Part shown: positions 48,049 to 58,030 of the stretch, one piece after another | Position numbering within the stretch: position 1 is the stretch's first letter | Layout of the letters: every line of letters begins with the position of its first letter | From: Planctomycetota bacterium | GTDB taxonomy: Bacteria; Planctomycetota; PUPC01; DSUN01 | Assembly: GCA_035384565.1 (NCBI GenBank) | Contig: DAOOIT010000027.1 | Location: 12,914-76,913, forward strand | DNA: 64,000 nt | Reading direction: 5' to 3' | Translations under genes and position numbers: made by a program | Notes under the pieces: model-generated | Database searches by the model: none | What the model was told of the DNA's origin: nothing | The model's input: only the letters and a program-made list of their open reading frames with translations

Positions 48049-48783
48049 CTAGTCCCAGCTCTTCACGGCGTGGCGACGGTTCTGGTTGTAGGCGTCGCGG
48101 ATGGCAACGTAGGGGTCGAGGGACATCTTCTTGAAGTCCTCGTACTCCCCAAGGGTGAGCGATGTGCGGTTGATGCGGGAGATGAGGGAGGCGCCGGGCA
48201 GGAAAGTGGCAGGGTCGAGCAGGGCGTTGACGAGTGCGCCGACCGTGTCGCGCGGGCAAGAGGGCCCGACGAGCGGCCAGTGCAGGTAGACGCTCATGCC
48301 CCATCCCCAGACGCCCAGGGTCTGGCCGAAGTCCTCGTTGCGCATCCTGATCTTGAACCAGTGCTTGGCGGGGTCGAAAAGGCCGAGGAGGCCGACGGTG
48401 GTGTTGATGCCGAAGCGCTCGAGCTCGGTGCCCGAGCCCTTGAGGTCGCCCTGGAAGAGGCAGTTGAGGCTGCGGCCGGGCGCGCCCAGGTTGCTGAAAA
48501 GGTTGCCAACGCTGACCCGCGCGGGCTGTGGCACGAGGAACTTGTAGCCCCGGGCCACGGGGCGGATGACCCAGTAGTAGAGCTTATCGTTGACGTGGTA
48601 GAAGGCGCGGTTCATGCCCTGGTAGGGGTCGCGCAGCGGCGGCACGATCTCGTCGTCGGCGCCATTTTTCTCAAAGGGGTCCACGTCCTCGGCTTCCGCC
48701 GGTTCCGCCGCAGCCGCCAGGGCCGGGCTACCGAGCAGCAACAGGGTCGCCAGGAGCATCGGGGACAGGCGCGGGGTGCTCAC
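48049..48783 (-). CDS. mlaA: MlaA (VacJ) family outer-membrane phospholipid-transport lipoprotein-like protein
   Basis: 244 aa. MlaA removes phospholipids from the outer leaflet of the outer membrane. Visible: an N-terminal signal sequence (MLLATLLLLGSPALAAAA), then RDPYQGMNRAFYHVNDKLYYW, NLFSNLGAPGRSLNCLFQGD, FGINTTVGLLGLFDPAK and DFGQTLGVWG, all strongly conserved. There is no clear lipobox Cys, so anchoring may differ from Escherichia coli. The GTG start overlaps the mlaC stop (GTGA). It is third of mlaD-mlaC-mlaA. Confidence 0.92.
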   Translation of the reverse strand: MSTPRLSPMLLATLLLLGSPALAAAAEPAEAEDVDPFEKNGADDEIVPPLRDPYQGMNRAFYHVNDKLYYWVIRPVARGYKFLVPQPARVSVGNLFSNLGAPGRSLNCLFQGDLKGSGTELERFGINTTVGLLGLFDPAKHWFKIRMRNEDFGQTLGVWGWGMSVYLHWPLVGPSCPRDTVGALVNALLDPATFLPGASLISRINRTSLTLGEYEDFKKMSLDPYVAIRDAYNQNRRHAVKSWD

Positions 48784-49439
48784 AGTGCGTTTCCTTTGAC
48801 CACAGGGGGCGCGGCCTCGTCGGTATCCATCTCGGCGATCTTGGCGCGGAGCTTCTCGATGAACTTCGGGTAGGGCATGCTGTTGAGCATGCTGGCGAAC
48901 TGGGTGCGGTAGTTGTTCACCAGGCGCACACCTTCGACCGCGACATCGTAGATCAGCCACTCGCTGTCGTACTTCTTCAGGCTGTATTCGAGAGGGACCT
49001 CGATGTTCTTGGTGGTGACGATGAGGACCTCCACGCGGGCGTAGTTGCCCTCGATGCGTTCGCCCTTGTACTGGACCTGTTCGCCGGCGTAGCCCTCGAT
49101 CTTGCTGAGGTAGGTGCGACGGAGGAGCTCGGTGAAGAGCTGGGTGTACTCCTCGCGCTCGGCGGGGGTGCGCGACGCCCAGTGGCGGGCGAGGGTGCGC
49201 TGCGACATGTCGGCGAAGTTGAAGCGCTCGTTGATGGCGGCGCAGATTTTCTCGCGGCGCTCGGCCTTGCGCTCGGGGGCCTTGAGCGCCGGGTCCTTCA
49301 GAATGGCGAGGAGCTTGTCGGTGCTCTGCTGGACCTGCTGGAGCGGGCCCATCGTGGCGGCGACCGCCCGGGAGACGCCGCCGAACAGGGCGGCCAGCGC
49401 CGCGCCCAGGGCTAGGGTAACGGGCAGGGTTGCTCTCAC
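48780..49439 (-). CDS. mlaC: MlaC family periplasmic phospholipid-binding protein
   Basis: 219 aa with signal peptide (LPVTLALGAALAALFGGVSRA). The domain begins QQSTDKLLAILKD and contains RFNFADMSQRTLARHW, EREEYTQLFTELLRRTYLSKI and YDVAVEGVRLVNNYRTQF, the Ttg2D/MlaC family core. It would ferry phospholipids between the MlaA complex and the inner-membrane MlaFEDB complex. The GTG start overlaps the mlaD stop by GTGA. Confidence 0.93.
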   Translation of the reverse strand: MRATLPVTLALGAALAALFGGVSRAVAATMGPLQQVQQSTDKLLAILKDPALKAPERKAERREKICAAINERFNFADMSQRTLARHWASRTPAEREEYTQLFTELLRRTYLSKIEGYAGEQVQYKGERIEGNYARVEVLIVTTKNIEVPLEYSLKKYDSEWLIYDVAVEGVRLVNNYRTQFASMLNSMPYPKFIEKLRAKIAEMDTDEAAPPVVKGNAL

Positions 49440-49894
49440 TTGATTCCGCCTCCTGACTGCTGGCTGAAGATGTACTTGGCCACGAGGGCGTAGAGGTCGA
49501 GGGCAGGCTCGGTCTCGCGGATCTGCTGGCCCGGGGCCAGATGCACCTCGGAGCCGCCCGGGCTGATGTCCACCAGTGCATCGCCCAGCAGGCCGCGGGT
49601 CTTCACCGTGGCGATCGCGTCTTCCTGAATCTTCACGTCGCCCGAGATGCCCAGCACCACGTTGGCCTGGTAGTTCTCGAGCGTGATCTGCCGCACCCGC
49701 CCGATGGGCACGCCGGCGATCACCACGGACGCGCCCTTCTTGAGGCTGCCCGCGTCGGCGAAGCGCGCCGTCAGCTCGTAGCTGCCGCTGCCGAGCGCGT
49801 CCACGCTCCCGATCCGCACGGTGAAGTAGGCGAACAGCACCAGGGCCGCCACCACGAAGCCGCCCACGATCAGCTCCACGCTCACTTTTCTCAT
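49436..49894 (-). CDS. mlaD: MlaD family MCE-domain protein
   Basis: 152 aa. One N-terminal membrane helix (VELIVGGFVVAALVLFAYFTV) and one MCE domain (YELTARFADAGSLKKGASVVIAGVPIG... core GVPIGRVRQITL) make this the substrate-binding ring of an Mla lipid transporter. The ATG at 49894 has GAGGGG upstream. It is first of the unit. MlaE (permease) and MlaF (ATPase) are not in the window, and mlaB is not seen, so they must be coded elsewhere or just outside this operon's usual layout. Confidence 0.92.
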   Translation of the reverse strand: MRKVSVELIVGGFVVAALVLFAYFTVRIGSVDALGSGSYELTARFADAGSLKKGASVVIAGVPIGRVRQITLENYQANVVLGISGDVKIQEDAIATVKTRGLLGDALVDISPGGSEVHLAPGQQIRETEPALDLYALVAKYIFSQQSGGGIK

Positions 49895-49963
49895 GTTGCG
49901 TCCCCTCGGACCCCGCCGCCGCCTTGGGCGCACGTGAAGATCGAACACGCTGTGTGCCTACTA

Positions 49964-49992
49964 TTGGTAGCCGATGAGCCGTTCCATGTCAA
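49964..49992 (-). promoter_or_regulatory. Candidate promoter of mlaDCA
   Basis: On the minus strand a perfect TTGACA, then 17 bp, then TACCAA, which is a poor -10. It is divergent from the sulfatase promoter. Confidence 0.5.
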
Positions 49993-50006
49993 GCGGCGGA
50001 CGGCCC

Positions 50007-50036
50007 TTGCACGCGGGCAGCGCCCTCGGCTAGAAT
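50007..50036 (+). promoter_or_regulatory. Promoter of the sulfatase gene
   Basis: TTGCAC, 18 bp, TAGAAT. An in-frame ATG at 50035 overlaps this -10 element and cannot be the start of translation, which supports TTG 50107. Confidence 0.7.
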
Positions 50037-50106
50037 GGGGGTGCCGCCGCAGCGTCTGCGGCGCGCCGGCCCTCGGGGCGATGGAGAGGACGAAACGGAG
50101 CAACGC

Positions 50107-51519
50107 TTGGCCAGGACGCTCAACCGGCGGCGTTTTCTCGAAGCCACGGGCATCGCGGCCGCGTCGCTGGCCGGGCGAGGGGCAGCGCGCGCCGCCGAGG
50201 CGCCGCCCCGCAGGCCGAACGTCGTCTTCCTCTTCACCGATGACCAGCGCGAAGACACCGTGGCCGCCCTGGGCAACCCGCACATCAAGACGCCCAATCT
50301 CGATGCGCTGGCGAGGTCGGGCATAGTCTTCCGCAACGCCTACTGCATGGGCGGCTTCAGCGCGGCCGTGTGCCTGCCGAGCCGGATGATGATGCTGCGC
50401 GGGCGGGCGTGGTTCTCGGCGCGCAATCTGCCGCCGGGCTTCCCCAACCTGCCCACCGCAATGAACGAGGCCGGCTACGAGACCTGGCACCTCGGCAAGA
50501 AGAGCAACACCGACCTCGAGGTCCAGAAGCTCTTCACTCACTCGCACTATCTCGACGACGAGGGCGACCGCAAGAGCGGCTTCCCCTGCAAGGCCCTTGT
50601 GGACGGCGCCACGGCATTCCTCAAGACCCGCGACGCGGCGAAGCCTTTCTTCATGTACCTGGCTCCCGGCAATCCACACGACCCGCGCGTGGCCGAAAAG
50701 CGGTACCTGGAAATGTACGAGGCCGACAAGATCCCCCTGCCACCCAACTTCGCGCCGTTCCACCCGTTCGACAGCGGAGATCTGCTGATCCGCGACGAGC
50801 GGCTGGCCCCCTGGCCCCGCACCGAGGCCGAAGTCCGCAGGCACCTGCACGAGTACTACGCCGTCATCACGGGCATGGACGAGCAGGTCAGGCGCCTCGT
50901 CGCTGCACTCAAAGAGGCAGGCGAGTTCGACAACACGATTTTCATCTTCTCTAGCGACCAGGGCATCGCCATCGGAAGCCACGGCCTCATGGGCAAGCAG
51001 AACCTCTACGAGCACACCATGGGCGTGCCCCTCTTCTTCAGCGGCCCGGGCGTCCCCCAGGGCAAGACGGTGGACGCCTTCGCCTACCTGTTCGACCTCT
51101 TCCCGACGGTGTGCGATCTGGTGGGGGCGACCGTGCCCGAGGGCTTGGACGGTAAGAGCCTGGCGCCCGTCATCCAGGGCAAGGCCGAGAGCGTGCGCGA
51201 CACAATCTTCCTGGCCTACCTCGGCATCCAGCGCGCCGTGCGCAGGGGCAACTGGAAACTGATCCGTTACCCCCAGGTCAACAGGACCCAGCTCTTCGAC
51301 CTCGAGGCCGACCCGCATGAGACGCGAGACATGTCGGCCGACCCCGCCCAGGCGACGCGGGTGAAGGAGCTGCTCGCCCTGATGGCCGAGCAGCAGAAGC
51401 TCTTTGGCGACACACAACCGCTCGACGTGCCGAACCCGGCTCCAGCCGAGATCACGCTCGACTTTTTTGAGCGCGCCAAGGCCGCCCCAAAGGCCAAGGC
51501 GAGGCCAGAGGCGAAGTAG
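50107..51519 (+). CDS. Tat-exported sulfatase (formylglycine type)
   Basis: 470 aa starting at TTG 50107. The N-terminus has a twin-arginine signal (NRRRFLEATGIAAASLAG). The sulfatase hallmark Cys89-Leu-Pro-Ser-Arg93 is present; the Cys is changed to formylglycine by a maturase coded elsewhere. Metal-site residues are in NVVFLFTDDQRED and FIFSSDQGIAIGSHGLMGKQ. It belongs to the S1 sulfatases of the kind abundant in Planctomycetes, most often acting on sulfated polysaccharides. It converges on the GH28-like gene (26 bp between stops), so the two may serve one glycan. Confidence 0.9.
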   Translation: MARTLNRRRFLEATGIAAASLAGRGAARAAEAPPRRPNVVFLFTDDQREDTVAALGNPHIKTPNLDALARSGIVFRNAYCMGGFSAAVCLPSRMMMLRGRAWFSARNLPPGFPNLPTAMNEAGYETWHLGKKSNTDLEVQKLFTHSHYLDDEGDRKSGFPCKALVDGATAFLKTRDAAKPFFMYLAPGNPHDPRVAEKRYLEMYEADKIPLPPNFAPFHPFDSGDLLIRDERLAPWPRTEAEVRRHLHEYYAVITGMDEQVRRLVAALKEAGEFDNTIFIFSSDQGIAIGSHGLMGKQNLYEHTMGVPLFFSGPGVPQGKTVDAFAYLFDLFPTVCDLVGATVPEGLDGKSLAPVIQGKAESVRDTIFLAYLGIQRAVRRGNWKLIRYPQVNRTQLFDLEADPHETRDMSADPAQATRVKELLALMAEQQKLFGDTQPLDVPNPAPAEITLDFFERAKAAPKAKARPEAK

Positions 51520-51545
51520 ACTAGAATGCGGCGGGACGGGGATGC

Positions 51546-52997
51546 TCACTCCGCGCTGAACTGAACGCCCTTCGTGTGCGCGTTGAGGGTGAACCGCCCC
51601 TCCGCTGCACTGGTGATGGCCTTGCCCCCGATGCGAAGGCGGGTGAAGGTCACGTCCTCGACGAGGTGCTCGGCGTCGAAGCCCTTGATCTCGGATGCGG
51701 GCGCGCCCTTGCCGGTGAACTGGACGTCCGTGAAACGGATGCTGCGAATGTGGCCGCGCTTGGTGTCCGTGGCCCACATGTCGTGGCCGATGGCGATGCG
51801 GAGCAACTTGTCGCGCGTGGCCTCGACGCGAATGTCCTCGAAGGCGATGTTGCTGACGGTCGCCGAATCCACCATGTAGACGCCCAGCGGCGCGAAGAGC
51901 GCGGTCAGCACGTCGCAGTTGCGGAAGGTGACGTCGTGAATGGGCGCCCGCGTCTCATAGGTGACGCCGAGGGCGTAGCCCCAGTCGTTCCAGATGATGC
52001 AGCCCTCGGCCAGGATATCGGCGCACTCGCCCTCGGGCCGCGTGGCCTTGACGGCGATGGAGTCGTCGTGGTTGCGGATGAAGCAGTCGCGTATCTCCAC
52101 CTTGCGGCTGTTCACGGGGTTGATCCCGTCGCTGTTCAGCCGCCCGCTGACGAGCTTGAGGTCGCGAGCCACGACCCGCTCGCTGTTGGCAATGCAGACG
52201 TTCCAGTTCGGTGAATCGCGCAGGATGATGCCCTCGACCGTCACGTCCTTCGAGTTAGCGACGAGGATGAGGCTTCGGGCGGCATGGGGCATGTCGCCGC
52301 CGTCGAGGATGCCGCGGCCGCGGATGCGGACGTTCGACACCCCGTCGAGATGCAGCGTGGCGCCGCTGTAGTGTTTGAGCCCTGTGCGCTTCGAAAGCTG
52401 CGGCTGCTCGTCGGGCAGGATCTGCCCCCGCACCACCGCCCCGCCCGCGATGTAGACCTGCTGCCCGGTCTTGAGCCGCGTGGAGCCGACCTTGTGGACG
52501 CCTGGGCCGAAGTACAGTACATTGGGGTCGCCTGGCTTCGGCGCATCAGTTTCCATCGCGTTCGCGAAGAGATGGAGGGCCTGCCTGTCCGAACCGTCGA
52601 GCAGTATCGTGAGCTTCCGCGGGCGGTCGAGTGCGAAGCGGATCGTCTGCCCGTCAATCGCCGGCTCGATGCCGAACGAGAGCGGGTGAACCGTCGCCGA
52701 CTTGAAGGGGCGGGCGGGCGTGACGGCGACTTGCACGACGCCCTCGAAGTCGAAGTAGGCCAGCGAAGCGACCTCCGCCTTGCAGCCCACGTCGTGAGTC
52801 CAGATCGAGCCTGGCGGCTTGGCGATCTCCTGACGCACCTTGGCCTGATAGACGAAGACCGGCTGGCTGTTGACGAGAACCTGGTAGTCCGCCGACGCCG
52901 GCTCACCCTGGGGGGCGGGATAGATTCGCAGCGTCTCGCCCGCGGTTGCCATCACGCTCATGCTCACTCCAATCCACAGGAGAAGCACCCCGGTCAT
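51546..52997 (-). CDS. GH28-like pectinase-fold protein, secreted
   Basis: 483 aa with N-terminal signal-like helix (MTGVLLLWIGVSMSVMATAG). A beta-sandwich (about 25-160) precedes a right-handed beta-helix with GH28 landmarks: RIRGRGILDGGD, LILRDSPNWNVCI-type strand, NSDGINPVNSRKVEI (the Asp of NTD is kept) and HDDSIAVKA (the Asp pair). The GHG and RIK motifs of polygalacturonases are not clear (IGHDMWATD is the nearest), so activity may differ, for instance on another uronic-acid or galactose polymer. It lies 52 bp after the aldo/keto reductase gene on the same strand. Confidence 0.82.
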   Translation of the reverse strand: MTGVLLLWIGVSMSVMATAGETLRIYPAPQGEPASADYQVLVNSQPVFVYQAKVRQEIAKPPGSIWTHDVGCKAEVASLAYFDFEGVVQVAVTPARPFKSATVHPLSFGIEPAIDGQTIRFALDRPRKLTILLDGSDRQALHLFANAMETDAPKPGDPNVLYFGPGVHKVGSTRLKTGQQVYIAGGAVVRGQILPDEQPQLSKRTGLKHYSGATLHLDGVSNVRIRGRGILDGGDMPHAARSLILVANSKDVTVEGIILRDSPNWNVCIANSERVVARDLKLVSGRLNSDGINPVNSRKVEIRDCFIRNHDDSIAVKATRPEGECADILAEGCIIWNDWGYALGVTYETRAPIHDVTFRNCDVLTALFAPLGVYMVDSATVSNIAFEDIRVEATRDKLLRIAIGHDMWATDTKRGHIRSIRFTDVQFTGKGAPASEIKGFDAEHLVEDVTFTRLRIGGKAITSAAEGRFTLNAHTKGVQFSAE

Positions 52998-53049
52998 TCC
53001 AGTGTCCACAGGATCCCCCTTCAGGGTTCCGCGTGCAAGCAGGCACGCC

Positions 53050-54135
53050 CTACGCCTGCTCCTTGACGAAGAAGTCGGCCACCTCACGGAGGCGCGTGGG
53101 AATGTTCAGTTTCGCGGGGCACCGCTCCATGCAGCGCCCGCACTCTTCGCAGTCGGCGGCGGTGCGCTCCTGGGCGGCATAGAGGTCACGGCCCATGCGC
53201 TTCAGGTTGTCGGGGTACTCCCTGGCCTCGTCGGCCGCCTGGAAGATAGCAGGAATGTTGATCCCGTTCGGGCAAGGCTGACAGTAGCCGCAGCGCAGGC
53301 AGGTCTGGCCGTAGCGGTAGGACTTCTTGAGGTCGGCGACGGTGCGCACAACCTCGGCCCGCTCGGCATCCGACAGCGGTCCGCGCTCGGCCGCTGCCAC
53401 GTTATCAGCCACCTGTTGCGCCGAAACCATCCCGGGAATCACGGTGTCCGCGTCGGGATTCGAGAGAACCCAACGCAGCGCCCCGCACACCACGGGGTCG
53501 GGCGACAGCGGCAAGCCACCCGGGCCGGGCGGGCTGACGAGTTGCCCGCCGCTCAGGGGCTTCATGATCACAGTGCCCAGACCGTGCTGCCGCGCCAGCG
53601 GCAGGAGCGCCGCAGCCCCCTCTTGATCAATCGGCGACACGGCGGCCATCAGAACCTCGAACGCCCGGCTCTCGACGGCCCGGCGCATGGTCGCCAGATC
53701 GCGGTGGATGGAGACGCCAATGTGGCCGACCTTCCCCTGCTCCCTTGCCTTGGCCGCGGCCGCGTAGCCGCCGCCCGGCCCCATCACGTGCTCATAGGTC
53801 TCGGCGTCGCTCACCGTGTGAAGGAACAGGACGTCCACGTGGTCGGTCCGCAGGTTCCGCAGGCTGGTCTCCAGGTCGGCGGCGAGGGCCGCGGCCGTGC
53901 GCCCGAGGCTTTTCGTGGCGAGCACGAACTCGCCGCGTCGTGTGGCGATGGCCCGGCCGATCATCTCCTCGCTCGGGCCATAGGCGCGGGCCGTGTCGAA
54001 GAAGGTCACGCCCAGGTCCAGTGCTCGGCGCAGAGCAGCGGCCACCTCGGCCTCCTGGCACTGCGCGAACTTGATGCAGCCGAAGCCGAGGCGCGAGACA
54101 CGGAGGCCGGTGGACCCAAGTATCCGATACTCCAC
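53050..54135 (-). CDS. Aldo/keto reductase with C-terminal 4Fe-4S domain
   Basis: 361 aa. The N-terminal barrel has EYRILGSTGLRVSRLGFGC, FFDTARAYGPSE (catalytic Asp and Tyr), FVLATKSLG (catalytic Lys) and DVLFLHTVSD (catalytic His). The C-terminal 75 residues carry two ferredoxin-like Cys clusters: CLRCGYCQPCP and CEECGRCMERCP. This fusion is a known COG1453 type whose electron partner is not established. The GTG at 54135 has AAGGGG upstream. It probably shares a transcript with the GH28-like gene; the tRNA-Gly promoter is divergent from it. Confidence 0.9.
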   Translation of the reverse strand: MEYRILGSTGLRVSRLGFGCIKFAQCQEAEVAAALRRALDLGVTFFDTARAYGPSEEMIGRAIATRRGEFVLATKSLGRTAAALAADLETSLRNLRTDHVDVLFLHTVSDAETYEHVMGPGGGYAAAAKAREQGKVGHIGVSIHRDLATMRRAVESRAFEVLMAAVSPIDQEGAAALLPLARQHGLGTVIMKPLSGGQLVSPPGPGGLPLSPDPVVCGALRWVLSNPDADTVIPGMVSAQQVADNVAAAERGPLSDAERAEVVRTVADLKKSYRYGQTCLRCGYCQPCPNGINIPAIFQAADEAREYPDNLKRMGRDLYAAQERTAADCEECGRCMERCPAKLNIPTRLREVADFFVKEQA

Positions 54136-54161
54136 GACTTGCCCCTTCCGCGGAAAAGCGC

Positions 54162-54190
54162 TTGACAAGGTGCCCTCTGCGGGATACGAT
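54162..54190 (+). promoter_or_regulatory. Promoter of tRNA-Gly
   Basis: A perfect TTGACA, 17 bp, TACGAT, 12 bp before the mature tRNA. Confidence 0.8.
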
Positions 54191-54202
54191 ACGGGCATCA
54201 GA

Positions 54203-54278
<76 letters not shown>

Positions 54279-54285
54279 AGCCAAG

Positions 54286-54331
54286 AGGCCGAGAATCGCT
54301 GAGAAAGTCACGGTTCTCGGCCTTCTTGTTT
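54286..54331 (+). terminator. Intrinsic terminator of tRNA-Gly
   Basis: Perfect 10-bp stem AGGCCGAGAA with TTCTCGGCCT, an 18-nt loop, then TCTTGTTT. Confidence 0.85.
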
Positions 54332-54673
54332 GGCCCGCTTAGCTCGGAGGGGAGGGCTCTCTGCTCTTCCTCCCGCCACTTGTCGCCGGCGCGCGCCAGT
54401 GTCGGGGCGAGACGGGCCATGCGGGGCTCCTGCCCTTGCCCAGCGTCCGTGCGACCTCGCGCGCCACATCTAAGGCCGCCAACTCCGTTCGCTGGTTCGG
54501 CGCCATCCCCGCTCACTTCGCCTACCCATAGCAGGCGCTCCCCGGTCTGTCAAGCTCGGTTCGCTTCGTTCATGATGGGGGCGGATCGCGCATCGCTTCC
54601 AGCAGGCTGGAGAAACAGAGCGCGGAGGGGGGACTGGACCGCTGCGCTCCAGTGGAGCTGCCAGCCCCAGCGG
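54332..54673. other. Intergenic stretch without a recognised gene
   Basis: 342 bp between the tRNA terminator and the end of the hybrid kinase gene. I found no coding pattern, tRNA or strong hairpin. A short open frame exists on each strand, but neither has a plausible start or a composition like the neighbours. Confidence 0.5.
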
Positions 54674-57538
<2,865 letters not shown>

Positions 57539-58030
57539 GGTCGTGTCTCTCCCGGCAACGTGCCCCTCGCCTGCCGGGGAACGCGGCGGGCTTGCACTGC
57601 CCCAGCGCGCCCATGCCGATTCCCGCGGGCCACGGCGTGCCCATCAATCCTGCAACACGCGGCCTGAGAGGGCGGCTGTTCCTCACCGTGCGACTGGCAC
57701 CGGCGCGCGCCACCCCCCCAGCGCGCCCAGGAATCCCTTCGACGGGCGCGAACGCCGGCCACACGCCATGCGCAATCGACCACTGGATGCCCCGCCGCTC
57801 GGGAGCAACGCACGACATCCGCCGATGGCCAGCTTGTCAGTGGCCAGCGGCGGGCGCGGAGCTCCGGTCATAAACCCCCAGGTTACCTAATGTGTACCCT
57901 GGCATGCCGGGCGGCGCAAGGGCGTACTTGTACCCATTCCGGTGGGCTAGACATACCCGCGCGTCGCCCGACATCAACGCCTGGACCTCTCGTCACATGC
58001 GCACGCGCTCTGCGTGCCAATGGCAACGGC
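57539..58030. other. Intergenic stretch without a recognised gene
   Basis: 492 bp between the hybrid kinase start and the end of the HD-GYP/GGDEF gene. I could not identify a gene, a strong terminator or a promoter of the pattern used elsewhere in the window. The kinase promoter presumably lies here. Confidence 0.5.
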
